64,000 nt of DNA, taken from the NCBI GenBank assembly GCA_002369075.1, contig DFEG01000009.1:7748-71747 (forward strand), given 5' to 3'. The notes under the pieces were generated by a model. The model searched no databases. It worked only from the letters and a program-made list of their open reading frames with translations, and was not told the DNA's origin. Below are positions 29,920 through 39,212 of this stretch, piece by piece (position 1 is the first letter of the stretch; every line of letters begins with the position of its first letter). Source of the DNA: Bacteroidales bacterium UBA3808 (GTDB lineage: Bacteria; Bacteroidota; Bacteroidia; Bacteroidales; Paludibacteraceae). The position numbers and the translations under genes are program-made.

Positions 29920-30080
29920 TGACCTGCCGATACTGCATCCTCTTTGAATTGGGGCATTGCCGCAAGACGAATCCTTATCCGAAAGACAAGGAGCCGCGTT
30001 ACCTGCGTCTGAGGACGGGCAAAGTGCTCGCACTCCATTTCGATTGCAAGAACTGCCAAATGACAGTGGATGAAAAGTAA
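29895..30080 (+). CDS. Separate C-terminal cysteine module of the U32 protein
   Basis: 61 residues. PLMTCRYCILFELGHC and LHFDCKNCQM match the C-terminal cysteine cluster of U32 proteins of this type (PLM..xYC..ELGxC, FDCKxCxM). It overlaps the U32 end by 25 bp in another frame. Either the gene has been split by a deletion and frameshift or the module is made separately. No slippery heptamer was seen in the overlap. Confidence 0.6.
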   Translation: METRDYPLMTCRYCILFELGHCRKTNPYPKDKEPRYLRLRTGKVLALHFDCKNCQMTVDEK

Positions 30081-30103
30081 AGTAAACAGAAAAATTAGAA
30101 CCA

Positions 30104-31879
30104 ATGGATAAAATACGTAATTTTTGCATTATTGCGCACATTGACCACGGCAAATCGACCCTCGCCGACCGAATGTTGGAAATCACCCAGACTGTCGATG
30201 TACGGCAGATGGAGAACCAGGTGCTGGACGACATGGATCTGGAGAAAGAGCGCGGTATCACCATCAAATCGCACGCTATTCAGATGGATTACAAGGGTTA
30301 TACCCTCAACCTGATTGATACTCCGGGGCACGTGGACTTCAGTTACGAGGTCTCGCGGTCCATTGCGGCGTGCGAGGGCGCTGTGCTCGTCGTTGACGCT
30401 ACGCAGGGCGTGCAGGCGCAGACGATTTCAAACCTCTATATGGCGATTGAGCATGACCTCGAAATCATCCCTGTGCTCAACAAATGCGACATGGACAACG
30501 CCATGCCGGAGCGCGTAGAAGACGAGATCGTGGATTTGTTGGGCTGCAAGCGCGAGGAGATTTTGCGCTGCTCCGCCAAGACCGGCGAAGGTGTGCCGGA
30601 GATTCTGGATGCTATCGTAGAGCGCATCCCGGCGCCGAAAGGCGACCCGAAAGCACCGCTCCAATGCCTCGTCTTCGACTCCGTTTTCAACTCCTTCCGC
30701 GGTATCATCGCCTATTTCAAGGTGGTAAACGGCACCATGCACACGGGCGACCAGGTACGCTTCGTCAACACCGGCAAGGAGTACGACGCGGACGAGATAG
30801 GTATTCTCAAACTCGACATGTCCCCGCGCAAGGAGATATCCGCAGGCAACGTGGGATATATCATCTCCGGTATCAAGACATCGACCGAAGTCAAAGTGGG
30901 CGACACCATCACCCATGTAGCGCGCCCCTGCGACAAAGCCATTGACGGTTTCGAGGAAGCCAAACCGATGGTCTTCGCCGGTGTCTATCCCATTGAGTCA
31001 GAAGACTACGAAGACCTGCGCGCGTCCCTTGAGAAACTGCAACTCAACGATGCGTCTCTGACCTTCCAACCCGAAAGTTCCATGGCGCTCGGCTTCGGCT
31101 TCCGCTGCGGGTTCCTCGGACTGCTGCACATGGAGATTATCCAGGAGCGGCTCGACCGCGAGTTTGACATGGATGTCATCACCACCGTGCCGAACGTATC
31201 GTACAACGTCTATACCAAGGACGGCGGCATGATCGAGGTACACAACCCTGCCGGCATGCCCGACCTCACGGAGATAGACCGCATTGAGGAGCCCTATATC
31301 CGCGCATCGGTCATCACCACGGCGGATTATATAGGTCCGATCATGACGCTGTGCCTCGGCAAACGCGGAGAACTGGTCAAACAGGAATATATCTCCGGCA
31401 ACCGAATGGAGTTGCTCTTCGACATGCCGCTGGGCGAGATCGTCATTGATTTCTACGACAAACTCAAATCTATCTCCAAGGGCTATGCGTCCTTCGACTG
31501 GCACATGAACGGTTTCCGCCCTTCCAACCTCGTCAAACTGGATATCCTCCTCAACGGCGAACAGGTCGATGCGCTCTCTACCCTCACCCACCGCGACAAC
31601 GCCGTCGATTTCGGACGCCGCATGTGCGAGAAACTCAAAGAGCTGCTGCCCCGTCAGCAGTTCGACATCGCTATTCAGGCGGCTATCGGCGCCAAGATCA
31701 TCGCCCGTGAGACCGTCAAGCAGGTACGCAAGGATGTCCTTGCCAAGTGTTACGGCGGTGACGTGAGCCGTAAACGCAAACTCCTGGAGAAACAGAAACG
31801 AGGCAAGAAGCGCATGAAACAGATCGGCAACGTCGAAGTCCCCCAGAAAGCCTTCCTCGCCGTCCTCAAACTGGATTAA
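30104..31879 (+). CDS. lepA: Translation elongation factor 4 (LepA)
   Basis: 591 residues. It is a ribosomal back-translocase-type GTPase. G motifs: [13 protein letters not shown] (G1), [11 protein letters not shown] (G3), NKCDM (G4). The LepA-specific C-terminal domain ends [22 protein letters not shown]. The gene is followed at once by an intrinsic terminator. Confidence 0.98.
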   Translation: MDKIRNFCIIAHIDHGKSTLADRMLEITQTVDVRQMENQVLDDMDLEKERGITIKSHAIQMDYKGYTLNLIDTPGHVDFSYEVSRSIAACEGAVLVVDATQGVQAQTISNLYMAIEHDLEIIPVLNKCDMDNAMPERVEDEIVDLLGCKREEILRCSAKTGEGVPEILDAIVERIPAPKGDPKAPLQCLVFDSVFNSFRGIIAYFKVVNGTMHTGDQVRFVNTGKEYDADEIGILKLDMSPRKEISAGNVGYIISGIKTSTEVKVGDTITHVARPCDKAIDGFEEAKPMVFAGVYPIESEDYEDLRASLEKLQLNDASLTFQPESSMALGFGFRCGFLGLLHMEIIQERLDREFDMDVITTVPNVSYNVYTKDGGMIEVHNPAGMPDLTEIDRIEEPYIRASVITTADYIGPIMTLCLGKRGELVKQEYISGNRMELLFDMPLGEIVIDFYDKLKSISKGYASFDWHMNGFRPSNLVKLDILLNGEQVDALSTLTHRDNAVDFGRRMCEKLKELLPRQQFDIAIQAAIGAKIIARETVKQVRKDVLAKCYGGDVSRKRKLLEKQKRGKKRMKQIGNVEVPQKAFLAVLKLD

Positions 31880-31887
31880 AACCCACT

Positions 31888-31916
31888 AAATCTGCATCAC
31901 AAGTGCAGATTTTTTT
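31888..31916 (+). terminator. Intrinsic terminator after lepA
   Basis: AAATCTGCA / TGCAGATTT stem (31888-31896, 31904-31912), 7-base loop, then T run to 31916. Confidence 0.9.
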
Positions 31917-32225
31917 GTGTCCATGCCCTTTACTCCCTACTATTGGGCTGGATTTATTATGTTGGACAGAGCGATTTTGTGCAATAAATTCACCGTACTG
32001 CATAAAAAAGTATATTTTTTGTGCAATAAACTTGCATAATTGAATAAAAAGTAGTACATTTGCGGCGAAGTTTGCTTTAAGAATGGTTGCAATTGCAACT
32101 AAATTTGAACCAAATAGTGACATATGTAGGTGTAATTCCTTTTTTACTTGAAAAGGTGATATAAAAATCCTCCCCCGCGGTTACTTTTCGCAAATGGATG
32201 ACATGAATAGATGAACGATCACAAC

Positions 32226-32499
32226 GGCGTTTCCTCCTTTGCATCCGCCAAGTTTGGCGGATAGGAAACGCCTCTCACCCCTTCGTCTATTGCGTCGGGA
32301 TTTAATCCCGACATCGGCTCTGCCGCGTGTTTTGTTTATTGTCCCGCATGGTATGTGGGTTTGTTGTTCGTCTGCTGCGCTATGCGTCAGCATCGCGTCT
32401 ATGTCTATTGCGCGGGATGTCATCCCGCAACAGATTCTTGGTAGTTGTGCCGACTGTCAGTCGGCCTCTTTGTCCTTTGCGCCCGCTTCAGATGCGGGC
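32226..32499. repeat. Array of seven short hairpins
   Basis: Stems: CCGCCAA/TTGGCGG (32245-32260, nested in GGCGTTTCCT/AGGAAACGCC at 32226-32272); GTCGGGAT/ATCCCGAC (32294-32312); CCCGCAT/ATGTGGG (32343-32359, one mismatch); TGCTG-CGC/GCG-CAGCA (32373-32392, one bulged T); GCGGGAT/ATCCCGC (32412-32428); GCCGACT/AGTCGGC (32449-32465); GCCCGC/GCGGGC (32481-32499). Most have two- or three-base loops. Stems differ in sequence but not in design. Confidence 0.8.
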
Positions 32500-32637
32500 C
32501 TCCCCTCCCCATCCTCCACTTTGCTTTCCGGATGAGTATAGCGGTCTGGATTTCCGGATTTTCCAGCAATCACCTTTCCTAAAATCTGCCTATTCCTGCC
32601 TAAATTTGCATAAAGAGGCATATTTCTCCTCCAAAAC

Positions 32638-32668
32638 TTGCATATTCCAGAAAAAAGCTGTACCTTTG
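32638..32668 (+). promoter_or_regulatory. Promoter of the WYL remnant
   Basis: TTG at 32638-32640, 20-bp spacer, TACCTTTG at 32661-32668. The surrounding bases (ACTTGCATATTCCAGAAAAA) resemble the promoter of the intact WYL gene at 55560-55590. Confidence 0.75.
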
Positions 32669-32690
32669 CAGACCATTAGAAAAATACACT

Positions 32691-32951
32691 ATGCCGGTAA
32701 CGAAACAAAAACTCATACGACACTACGCATTAGACCGATGTTTGAGAAATCAGACACGGCGGTACTATATTGAGGATTTGTTGATGGAATGCAAAGCATT
32801 GGAAGCAAATTCGTCAGTCGCAACTGACGAATCACAATCGACAATTATGATTGTCGAATTACAAAACGTTAAAAATCAGATAGATATATCGCAACATCGC
32901 TATTCAATAATGCCATCTTTCAAAACAATCCAGACGGGTTTGGAAAATTGA
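32691..32951 (+). pseudogene. Truncated WYL-regulator copy
   Basis: 86 codons. The first 31 residues (MPVTKQKLIRHYALDRCLRN and the next 11) are identical to the intact WYL regulator at 55611. The sequence then diverges, and two perfect hairpins occur at 32809-32832 and 32838-32857 exactly in the diverged part. The HTH is incomplete and the WYL domain is absent, so it is probably a relic; a short peptide could still be made. Confidence 0.75.
32809..32857. repeat. Two perfect hairpins in the WYL remnant
   Basis: ATTCGTCAGT/ACTGACGAAT (loop CGCA, 32809-32832) and TCGACAAT/ATTGTCGA (loop TATG, 32838-32857). Their design matches the hairpin array about 400 bp upstream. Confidence 0.8.
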
Positions 32952-32976
32952 AAAATAGGCAAAAATACACGATTTA

Positions 32977-33115
32977 TATATACAGAGTTTCGGAGACGAG
33001 GCTCTGTTTTTTTGTGCCTGCTTTTCTGCCCGTAGATGTATCAAAATATGCAAAAATCAAAAATACTTTCCTATATACTTGCGTATTTCAAAAAAAAGTT
33101 GTAAATTTGCAAGCC
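32977..33115 (+). repeat. Terminator-promoter block, copy A
   Basis: About 139 bp closely similar to 55457-55596. In order: a hairpin terminator CAGAG...CTCTG plus seven T (32983-33013), an AT-rich spacer, and promoter TTG 33079-33081 / TAAATTTG 33102-33109. In copy B it lies just before the intact WYL gene; here it lies after the WYL remnant and before the TPR gene. Confidence 0.85.
32983..33013 (+). terminator. Intrinsic terminator within block A
   Basis: CAGAG (32983-32987) pairs with CTCTG (33002-33006), with an inner TCG/CGA pair, followed by T7. Confidence 0.75.
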
Positions 33116-33133
33116 TTGCAAATGAAAAAAGTC

Positions 33134-33164
33134 TTGCATATGTCAAAAAAATGTAGTACTTTTG
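33134..33164 (+). promoter_or_regulatory. Promoter of the island operon
   Basis: TTG 33134-33136, 20-bp spacer, TACTTTTG 33157-33164, 37 bp before the ATG at 33201. A second promoter in block A lies just upstream, so the operon has tandem promoters. Confidence 0.75.
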
Positions 33165-33200
33165 CAACCGAAATCGAAATAACCGATATAAAAAGCACAA

Positions 33201-35228
33201 ATGTCCCTGATTGACAAAATATCAAAACTCTTTGGCAAAGGAAATAAAAAAGCCATTTCTGCAGCTCCGATAACGGCTGTAGAAGAGGAACCTGTGCGTA
33301 CGCAAGAGAAACTACAACCCCTATATACCTTTTATACTATAGGACCGGATTACATCACATGGCGTTACCCTATAGATACGACTCCATTAAAAGAATTTAC
33401 TGATTTCTTGGGGTTAATTGATGCCACTCCATACAAGGCTAATGCGGAATTCTGGAATGCCATTAAAGATTATGATAATATGGCGTTGCAGAAATGCGAT
33501 GAAGATTTATTGGAGAGTTTTAAAAGCGATTTAAGAAATCTTGCAAAAAATCACAAATTATATGGCGCATACACCTTATTAGGTTCACTCGCGGACACAT
33601 CACAAGATCTATATGATTATTTCTTTTTAGCCGCTCGTCGAGGAATCAAAGAAGGCATGGTAACATGTGGATTAGAACTATTAAGAGACGGTCAAACAGC
33701 GAAAGGTCGTGAATGGATGGAAAAAGGAGCGGAATTAGGAGAAGAAATAGGTATGATGAATATGGCAATTAGTTATGAGCATGGCACATTTACACCTATT
33801 GATTACAACAAAGCGGCTTATTTCTATCGTCGTCTTATCAAGGAGCATAAAAATTACTTTGCTTACATCAATTTAGGTGTAATGTATGTGATGGCGAATT
33901 ATTTTCACACTGCGCTTTCTCTTTTCAAAAAAGCGAATCGACTCGCAGATGGAAATGAGGATTTACAAAGTGATATTTCTAATATTGACGGAAAAGGTAC
34001 GCTAACTAATTACGAATCCTGCAAACAGCTTCTTACGTTGCCCTTGGAAGAACGTATCAAACGTGCGGTAGCTCAATATCACTCACCGGAATTAACAGCT
34101 CTCTTTTGTAGAAATAACATTTCTCCTGCGACTACAGTCCCAGCCTATAGCGAACCACCGGCACGTTGGATTCCGAATGATGAATCTGAAATAGATTCGA
34201 TGGACATTAAGGAGCATAAAGCAGCATTAACAACAACTTTAGTTCCTCAGAAACCGGAAGTCAAATATCCACATGACGATTTTGTATTCCCTATTTATGA
34301 TGTGCAAATCCGTGACGAACGAATTATGGGGCGGCAACACGAATTGGTTTTCTTGGAGAAGAATGTTCATGCAGAATTAAACCAATTTATCCAACAACAT
34401 ATAGGTCAGTTACGTGAGGTATTCCGCCGGAAAGACTACGTATTTGTTTACTTGCCGACTCATGCCCAAAACAACAAAGATCTCCTCGGCTCGTACTCGG
34501 ATGGTATTGAACCACGCAATATGTTAGATTTATGGTTCTCTAACAAAAATCGCACAGAGCAACAATACTGGTCTGCGTTCTTTTCCGAGGAACACTTGCC
34601 TGCTGATTGTGCCGGTTTCTTGAGGTATAAGCCAAATAGAGATAATCCCGATGATCGCTATAACTATGAATATATTTTGTTTCCATTCCAACCTGGCACC
34701 AATTGGGAGAAAGCATTCTCCTATTTGGTGCAATTTGTGGGAACCTTGCCTTTCGTTAAATCTCGCAGCAAAAAGTCCTTGCCGCGCGACACGATGTTAT
34801 TAGTGGATAGTGACTATGGCATCTATTTGGTAGATAGTACCGGCAATAAGTTGACTGAAGAAATCAAAATGCCGATTCTCTCCAAAGCTCTGTATTTCAC
34901 GTTGCTGCATCATAATGAAGGCATAGCGATTAAGTACCTGAGCGATTATAAGGATGAGTTGCAAGTATGGTATAACGCTTTGTCCAATAGAAAAGACACC
35001 AAACAAAGCATAGAAACGCTGATTGATCCGACCAATAACTCCGCGAACGAAAAACTCTCACGTATCCGCAAAGCGTTTGAGTCGGCATTAGAGAACTATG
35101 AAGATGCCCCGGATGATTTCATCCCTGTTGGCAAAAAGACACAACCTTATATTATTAACCTCCCTCGCACACGTATCTTCTGGCAACCGGAAGGTATGAG
35201 TGTGTTTTCGATACAAACTATATTATGA
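33201..35228 (+). CDS. Large TPR/Sel1-type repeat protein, function unknown
   Basis: 675 residues, cytoplasmic (no signal or span). Residues about 130-260 hold Sel1/TPR-like helices (REWMEKGAELGEEIGMMNMAISYEHG; NKAAYFYRRLIKEHKNYFAYINLGVMY). Residues 350-675 form a domain that was not recognised (EHLPADCAGFLRY; VDSDYGIYLVDS). AT-rich codon use contrasts with the core genes to the left. It overlaps the next gene by 4 bp, so the two are translated together. Confidence 0.8.
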   Translation: MSLIDKISKLFGKGNKKAISAAPITAVEEEPVRTQEKLQPLYTFYTIGPDYITWRYPIDTTPLKEFTDFLGLIDATPYKANAEFWNAIKDYDNMALQKCDEDLLESFKSDLRNLAKNHKLYGAYTLLGSLADTSQDLYDYFFLAARRGIKEGMVTCGLELLRDGQTAKGREWMEKGAELGEEIGMMNMAISYEHGTFTPIDYNKAAYFYRRLIKEHKNYFAYINLGVMYVMANYFHTALSLFKKANRLADGNEDLQSDISNIDGKGTLTNYESCKQLLTLPLEERIKRAVAQYHSPELTALFCRNNISPATTVPAYSEPPARWIPNDESEIDSMDIKEHKAALTTTLVPQKPEVKYPHDDFVFPIYDVQIRDERIMGRQHELVFLEKNVHAELNQFIQQHIGQLREVFRRKDYVFVYLPTHAQNNKDLLGSYSDGIEPRNMLDLWFSNKNRTEQQYWSAFFSEEHLPADCAGFLRYKPNRDNPDDRYNYEYILFPFQPGTNWEKAFSYLVQFVGTLPFVKSRSKKSLPRDTMLLVDSDYGIYLVDSTGNKLTEEIKMPILSKALYFTLLHHNEGIAIKYLSDYKDELQVWYNALSNRKDTKQSIETLIDPTNNSANEKLSRIRKAFESALENYEDAPDDFIPVGKKTQPYIINLPRTRIFWQPEGMSVFSIQTIL

Positions 35229-36919
35229 GTGTAGAATTAAGTGATATTAGAGATATTACGAGAGAAGAGCACCGTGAATTCATGGAGTTTTTAAGAATGA
35301 AAACCCATTCCCTTTTCAATCACGAAGTAACTGTCGCTCTGGACCAAGGGAAGACTCCTAAAAATTCTTATCAGGGAATATTTCATCAATCGCAATGTTT
35401 TATTGCAGAGCCAAACGGCAATGTAAAGATTTTTTTTGCATACACAAGAGAGTTTATTACCTTTGCTCGTCAAATATTTGCAAAGGTAACAAGAATGGAC
35501 CCTGAGATATTCAATAAAGATGCATATGATGTAATGAAGTCTTTTTATGAGGCTTCAAATTATGCTTTGATGAATAAAACAGAAGAGGATTATAGGCGAT
35601 ACATATCTAGCGACACATGTGCATATATAGCATTTAAGGAAAATGGTGAATTTAAAGATAGAATATTTAGACTTGATTTATATCGTCAAATTGATTACAA
35701 TACCATGTCAAAAAAACATGAATTTACTGGTGGGTTATTTCATGTTCTATCTCATTTTCGAATGGATGATTCTACGCACTCTGATAATATCCTTGATTTA
35801 TGGCATTTAGTAAGAGTGTGTTCAACCGCATTTGTCAATCGAATCACTCCTATAAATGATAGTACGTTAGAATTGTACCTATATTGGAATAATAAGTATG
35901 ATTTGCATTTCATTTTCTTTCGCGAAGAAGAATCAAATGTATATTATATCAAAACTTTTTACGTAAGAGAGAGGAAAGAGCGCACTATGGAAGAAAACAA
36001 AAAAGGTCTCATCGATGATAAAGGAGAAATTATAGTACCTTGCAAATATGATGAGATGCATTTTGACGAAAACATAAAGTGCTATATCTTCGCGAAAAAT
36101 GAAACTTTTAAAGATAAAGAGACGAATAAGGATGTAAGTCTCTGTGTAAAAGATATGTATTCTTCTGAAGGCGAATTTATTATAGGTGGTTTTGAAGAAT
36201 ATAAAGTAATCAGTTCTAATCAAATCATAATTAAAAAAGCTAAACATTTTAAATCATACATCGATGGACCTGCTTTTAGTTTGCTATTTGTGGCAACTAA
36301 ACATCTAACAAACTCATATAGTTGGTTCTTTCCATTAGCCAATAACATCGCTATTTATCTTAATGACGTTTGGACAAATGATTTGGGAATTATCACGCCA
36401 AGATTTGAGACGCCAGCCTACTACTCATACATTTCAAAACCATTTAAAGGTTGGTGTCTTGGAGTTGGTCGAATGCATAGTATTCCTTATGAAGGGAAAG
36501 AAGCATATGGATTTTGTGAACTAATTAATACGCAACGTAATGAAGCGTTTCGTGTGATATTATTCAAAGATTTGAAGTATGAAAAGGTAGAGGATCTCAT
36601 AAATAGAAATATATTAAGGATTTTAGATATAGATGAGGCTACGAGTAATACTAATAGCACTCCTTGTATAACTATTCCGAACGAACTATATGAACAAGGG
36701 ATTATCAATCCTGTAATTAAAGAGAAAGTAAGGTGTGGAGATTCTGTTCGAAATCTGAAAAATGAAAAGATTTTTATATCCAGTGAAGAATTATCTCGTC
36801 AAAGAAAAGAATATCTTGAATACTTATGTCCGCGCGATATTCATGTGCCAGACAGAACAAGTCCACTTGTAGCATTTGAGGGTGATGGAGAGCTATACAA
36901 TGATTGGCTTAATTCGTAA
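35225..36919 (+). CDS. WG-repeat-containing protein, function unknown
   Basis: 564 residues, cytoplasmic. Near residue 258 there is one WG-like repeat (KGLIDDKGEIIVPCKYDEMHF, compare KWGFINKKGEIVIPCKYD). Flanking regions are unrecognised but contain many Tyr/Phe beta-type segments. There are no catalytic signatures. It is the second gene of the island operon, coupled to 33201 by ATGA. Confidence 0.75.
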   Translation: MSVELSDIRDITREEHREFMEFLRMKTHSLFNHEVTVALDQGKTPKNSYQGIFHQSQCFIAEPNGNVKIFFAYTREFITFARQIFAKVTRMDPEIFNKDAYDVMKSFYEASNYALMNKTEEDYRRYISSDTCAYIAFKENGEFKDRIFRLDLYRQIDYNTMSKKHEFTGGLFHVLSHFRMDDSTHSDNILDLWHLVRVCSTAFVNRITPINDSTLELYLYWNNKYDLHFIFFREEESNVYYIKTFYVRERKERTMEENKKGLIDDKGEIIVPCKYDEMHFDENIKCYIFAKNETFKDKETNKDVSLCVKDMYSSEGEFIIGGFEEYKVISSNQIIIKKAKHFKSYIDGPAFSLLFVATKHLTNSYSWFFPLANNIAIYLNDVWTNDLGIITPRFETPAYYSYISKPFKGWCLGVGRMHSIPYEGKEAYGFCELINTQRNEAFRVILFKDLKYEKVEDLINRNILRILDIDEATSNTNSTPCITIPNELYEQGIINPVIKEKVRCGDSVRNLKNEKIFISSEELSRQRKEYLEYLCPRDIHVPDRTSPLVAFEGDGELYNDWLNS

Positions 36920-36948
36920 TATTAGCGCATATTAAAGGAACTTGTAAC

Positions 36949-39078
36949 ATGGATGAAGAAATAATAAATAACATCTTTGGTTTACTAACTATAGCGTACT
37001 TCGCATTTAGTATCATAGTTATTAGTATCGTTGGTATAAAGTTTCTAATTGATTCAATAAAAGATAAAAAGAATATGGAAAATCAAGGCCAAAACAAAGA
37101 TCTCCTAAATAGAAGAATTTCAAAGTGGAGAGCATTGCCATTTGAGCAAAAAGTTAACTATGCTTTATGGATTATTGCTTTGTTAACAGGCATTGCAAGC
37201 ATAGTAATGTTCTTTTTGATGTTTTCTGAAGATGTAGCAATAATATGGCTTCTACTATCTTTCATATCTGCATTGTTTATAGGAATATGGTATTATCTAA
37301 ACTATCAGCGATTTACCATAGAGCAATGTAAGAAATACGGAGTGATTTTTATTGTTGCAGGATTCTTATCTCTTATATCTCCATTTATTGCGATTGTCCT
37401 ATTAATAGCAGGAACAATATTGCTAAAAGATGTTTATGGTAAGAATACTGAAAATCAAACAGATGTGTTGGCAACTGATAACAAGTATGAATACGTTATC
37501 AATAGTGGACTTGATGTTCTTGATGGTTTTAAACATTTAACAAGCGATTCTCGTATTATTGCTGCATTCTTTTGCGGTTCTATAATCTGGGAAAAAGGAG
37601 GGAGTAGAGAACACCCCAGTTACAATTGGCATGTTTTCAGAACTCTACTTATTAACTTTGACTTGTGGAAAAAATATGATGACATCAAAAAGGTTGATGA
37701 AAAAGCAGAACAATTGCTATCACTATTTTTGAAGAGGAATGACAATCCGAACATTGTGTATCAATGTATCTACGAACATAAAATAGACGAGGACATTACT
37801 ACATTTGAAAGTATAGTTGAGAATGCTTTAGTTCCTAAGGAATTTGAGAGTGTCCTTTCAACATGCAAAGAGAATTTACTTAAAGCAGTCGAAACTATCA
37901 ATGATTTAGAATCAATAGGCGTAATTTATGATGCAGAGGATGCAAGCTTGAAGGCTGCAGATAATTTCTTCTATGCACAAAAGGAGAAGATAAAGAAAAT
38001 CGCTATTCTCGCAGGTTTAAGAATGGCAGAATTTAAAGAAGATTGGGTAGATATGTCTTTAGAAGAATTGATTTATACTGCTGACTTAGTAAAAGATATT
38101 GGTTTAGAAGACGGAGTGAGGCATCTTGTTATCCCACGTTTACAAGATATTACCGATCTTGAATTACATAAAAAATATCAGCAATACGAGGCTGATAAAA
38201 GGCGTTTATTTTTGCATAAACACGCTGACATGATACATAAGTCAAAGTTTAAAGACAACCAATATCAATTATTTCCTATGAAAGGAATGTGTGCATGGTA
38301 TTTATGGTGTGGAGACGAAAATATTACCGGTAGTAAAGAATCCCTTCTTCACCAAGCAGAATCAGGAAACTATGAGGCATATAACAATTTGGCAACAAAG
38401 TGTGAAGACGAGGAAGAAATCCTAAAATATTTTCATCTGGCTGCTGATCATGGTTCTTCCAATGCTCAACAAAACTTGTGGGTTCAGTATTATGTTAAAA
38501 AGAATTACGAAGAGGCTATGAAGTGGATGAAAAAGGCAGCGGATGGTGGGAATTTATATGCATTGACAAATTTAGCTCGTAGTTGTTATTGGGGTATTAA
38601 CATAGAGAAAGATCTGAAAACTGCATGCTCATGTTTTAAACAAATAGCGCAAATGAACTGGAATGCGCCAGAGTTTGCAAGTATGAATGTGTATAATAAA
38701 TCTCTTATAATAAGTGGCAATATCTCTTATTGGTTAGTCAAGAAGGAATGCGAGGAACAACACATTGATATCTGTGATGCACATAATGATAGTCTGCCCA
38801 AAATGAGCAAGATTGAGGAAGTGTGGAATTTTCTTGATTTTGCAAAGAAGATGGGACAACCAAAGAGAGCTACCTTAACAAACAATGAAACAGGTGAAAA
38901 TTATGCAGCATTAATGTTTCCAACACCTCAAGGGGATAGAGAATTTACAATGGTTGCCTTCAGTTCTGATTTGGGAGAACTCACCGCAAAAGAGATTGTA
39001 GATAGAAAAGATGAACTCTATGTTGTTAAACTAGAATCTGGAAATTATTATTTGCGCGACAATGTGTCATTTCAATAG
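36949..39078 (+). CDS. Membrane-anchored Sel1-repeat protein
   Basis: 709 residues. The first hydrophobic span is at about 10-35; further spans at about 70-165 (ALWIIALLTGIASIVMFFL, WLLLSFISALFIGIWYYL, GVIFIVAGFLSLISPF). The long cytoplasmic part has helical segments. Sel1-like repeats are at about 460-560 (EEILKYFHLAADHGSSNAQQ; EEAMKWMKKAADGGNLYAL). Function is unknown; such scaffolds often pair with signalling or defence partners. It is the last gene of the 33.2 kb operon. Confidence 0.75.
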   Translation: MDEEIINNIFGLLTIAYFAFSIIVISIVGIKFLIDSIKDKKNMENQGQNKDLLNRRISKWRALPFEQKVNYALWIIALLTGIASIVMFFLMFSEDVAIIWLLLSFISALFIGIWYYLNYQRFTIEQCKKYGVIFIVAGFLSLISPFIAIVLLIAGTILLKDVYGKNTENQTDVLATDNKYEYVINSGLDVLDGFKHLTSDSRIIAAFFCGSIIWEKGGSREHPSYNWHVFRTLLINFDLWKKYDDIKKVDEKAEQLLSLFLKRNDNPNIVYQCIYEHKIDEDITTFESIVENALVPKEFESVLSTCKENLLKAVETINDLESIGVIYDAEDASLKAADNFFYAQKEKIKKIAILAGLRMAEFKEDWVDMSLEELIYTADLVKDIGLEDGVRHLVIPRLQDITDLELHKKYQQYEADKRRLFLHKHADMIHKSKFKDNQYQLFPMKGMCAWYLWCGDENITGSKESLLHQAESGNYEAYNNLATKCEDEEEILKYFHLAADHGSSNAQQNLWVQYYVKKNYEEAMKWMKKAADGGNLYALTNLARSCYWGINIEKDLKTACSCFKQIAQMNWNAPEFASMNVYNKSLIISGNISYWLVKKECEEQHIDICDAHNDSLPKMSKIEEVWNFLDFAKKMGQPKRATLTNNETGENYAALMFPTPQGDREFTMVAFSSDLGELTAKEIVDRKDELYVVKLESGNYYLRDNVSFQ

Positions 39079-39119
39079 AAAACATCTATCCTCTCGTATC
39101 TGTCCCGTATGTCACTCGT

Positions 39120-39196
39120 AAACCGCTGGTTTCTCGGATGAAGACATCGACACCATTTTTGATGGCGAACCGGATGCCTATTGGAATCTCTATTAA
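39120..39196 (+). repeat. Gene-tail relic, copy 1
   Basis: In one frame it reads TAGFSDEDIDTIFDGEP then DAYWNLY and stop. The same tail recurs at about 42250-42329 and 63629-63694. It looks like the conserved 3' end of a lost gene. It directly precedes the MreB-like gene. Confidence 0.75.
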
Positions 39197-39212
39197 CAAA
39201 TTACAACCAACT

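Larger units (their letters stand above)
31917..32690. other. Gene-free region with candidate promoter and a cluster of hairpins
   Basis: Two near-copies of TTTTGTGCAATAAA occur near 31973 and 32019. A TACATTTG box lies near 32055-32062 and a perfect palindrome GTTGCAATTGCAAC at 32086-32099. Seven short hairpins follow between 32226 and 32499. The remainder is an AT-rich leader with the promoter for the WYL remnant. Short open frames here read through hairpins and are not considered genes. Confidence 0.6.

Noticed and set aside
32226..32499. CRISPR-like array
   Set aside because: The stems are all different and there is no constant direct repeat with equal spacers; no cas genes are nearby.
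32239..32773. Short open frames across the hairpin array
   Set aside because: They read through the inverted repeats, overlap each other, and show no protein-like conservation or ribosome site.
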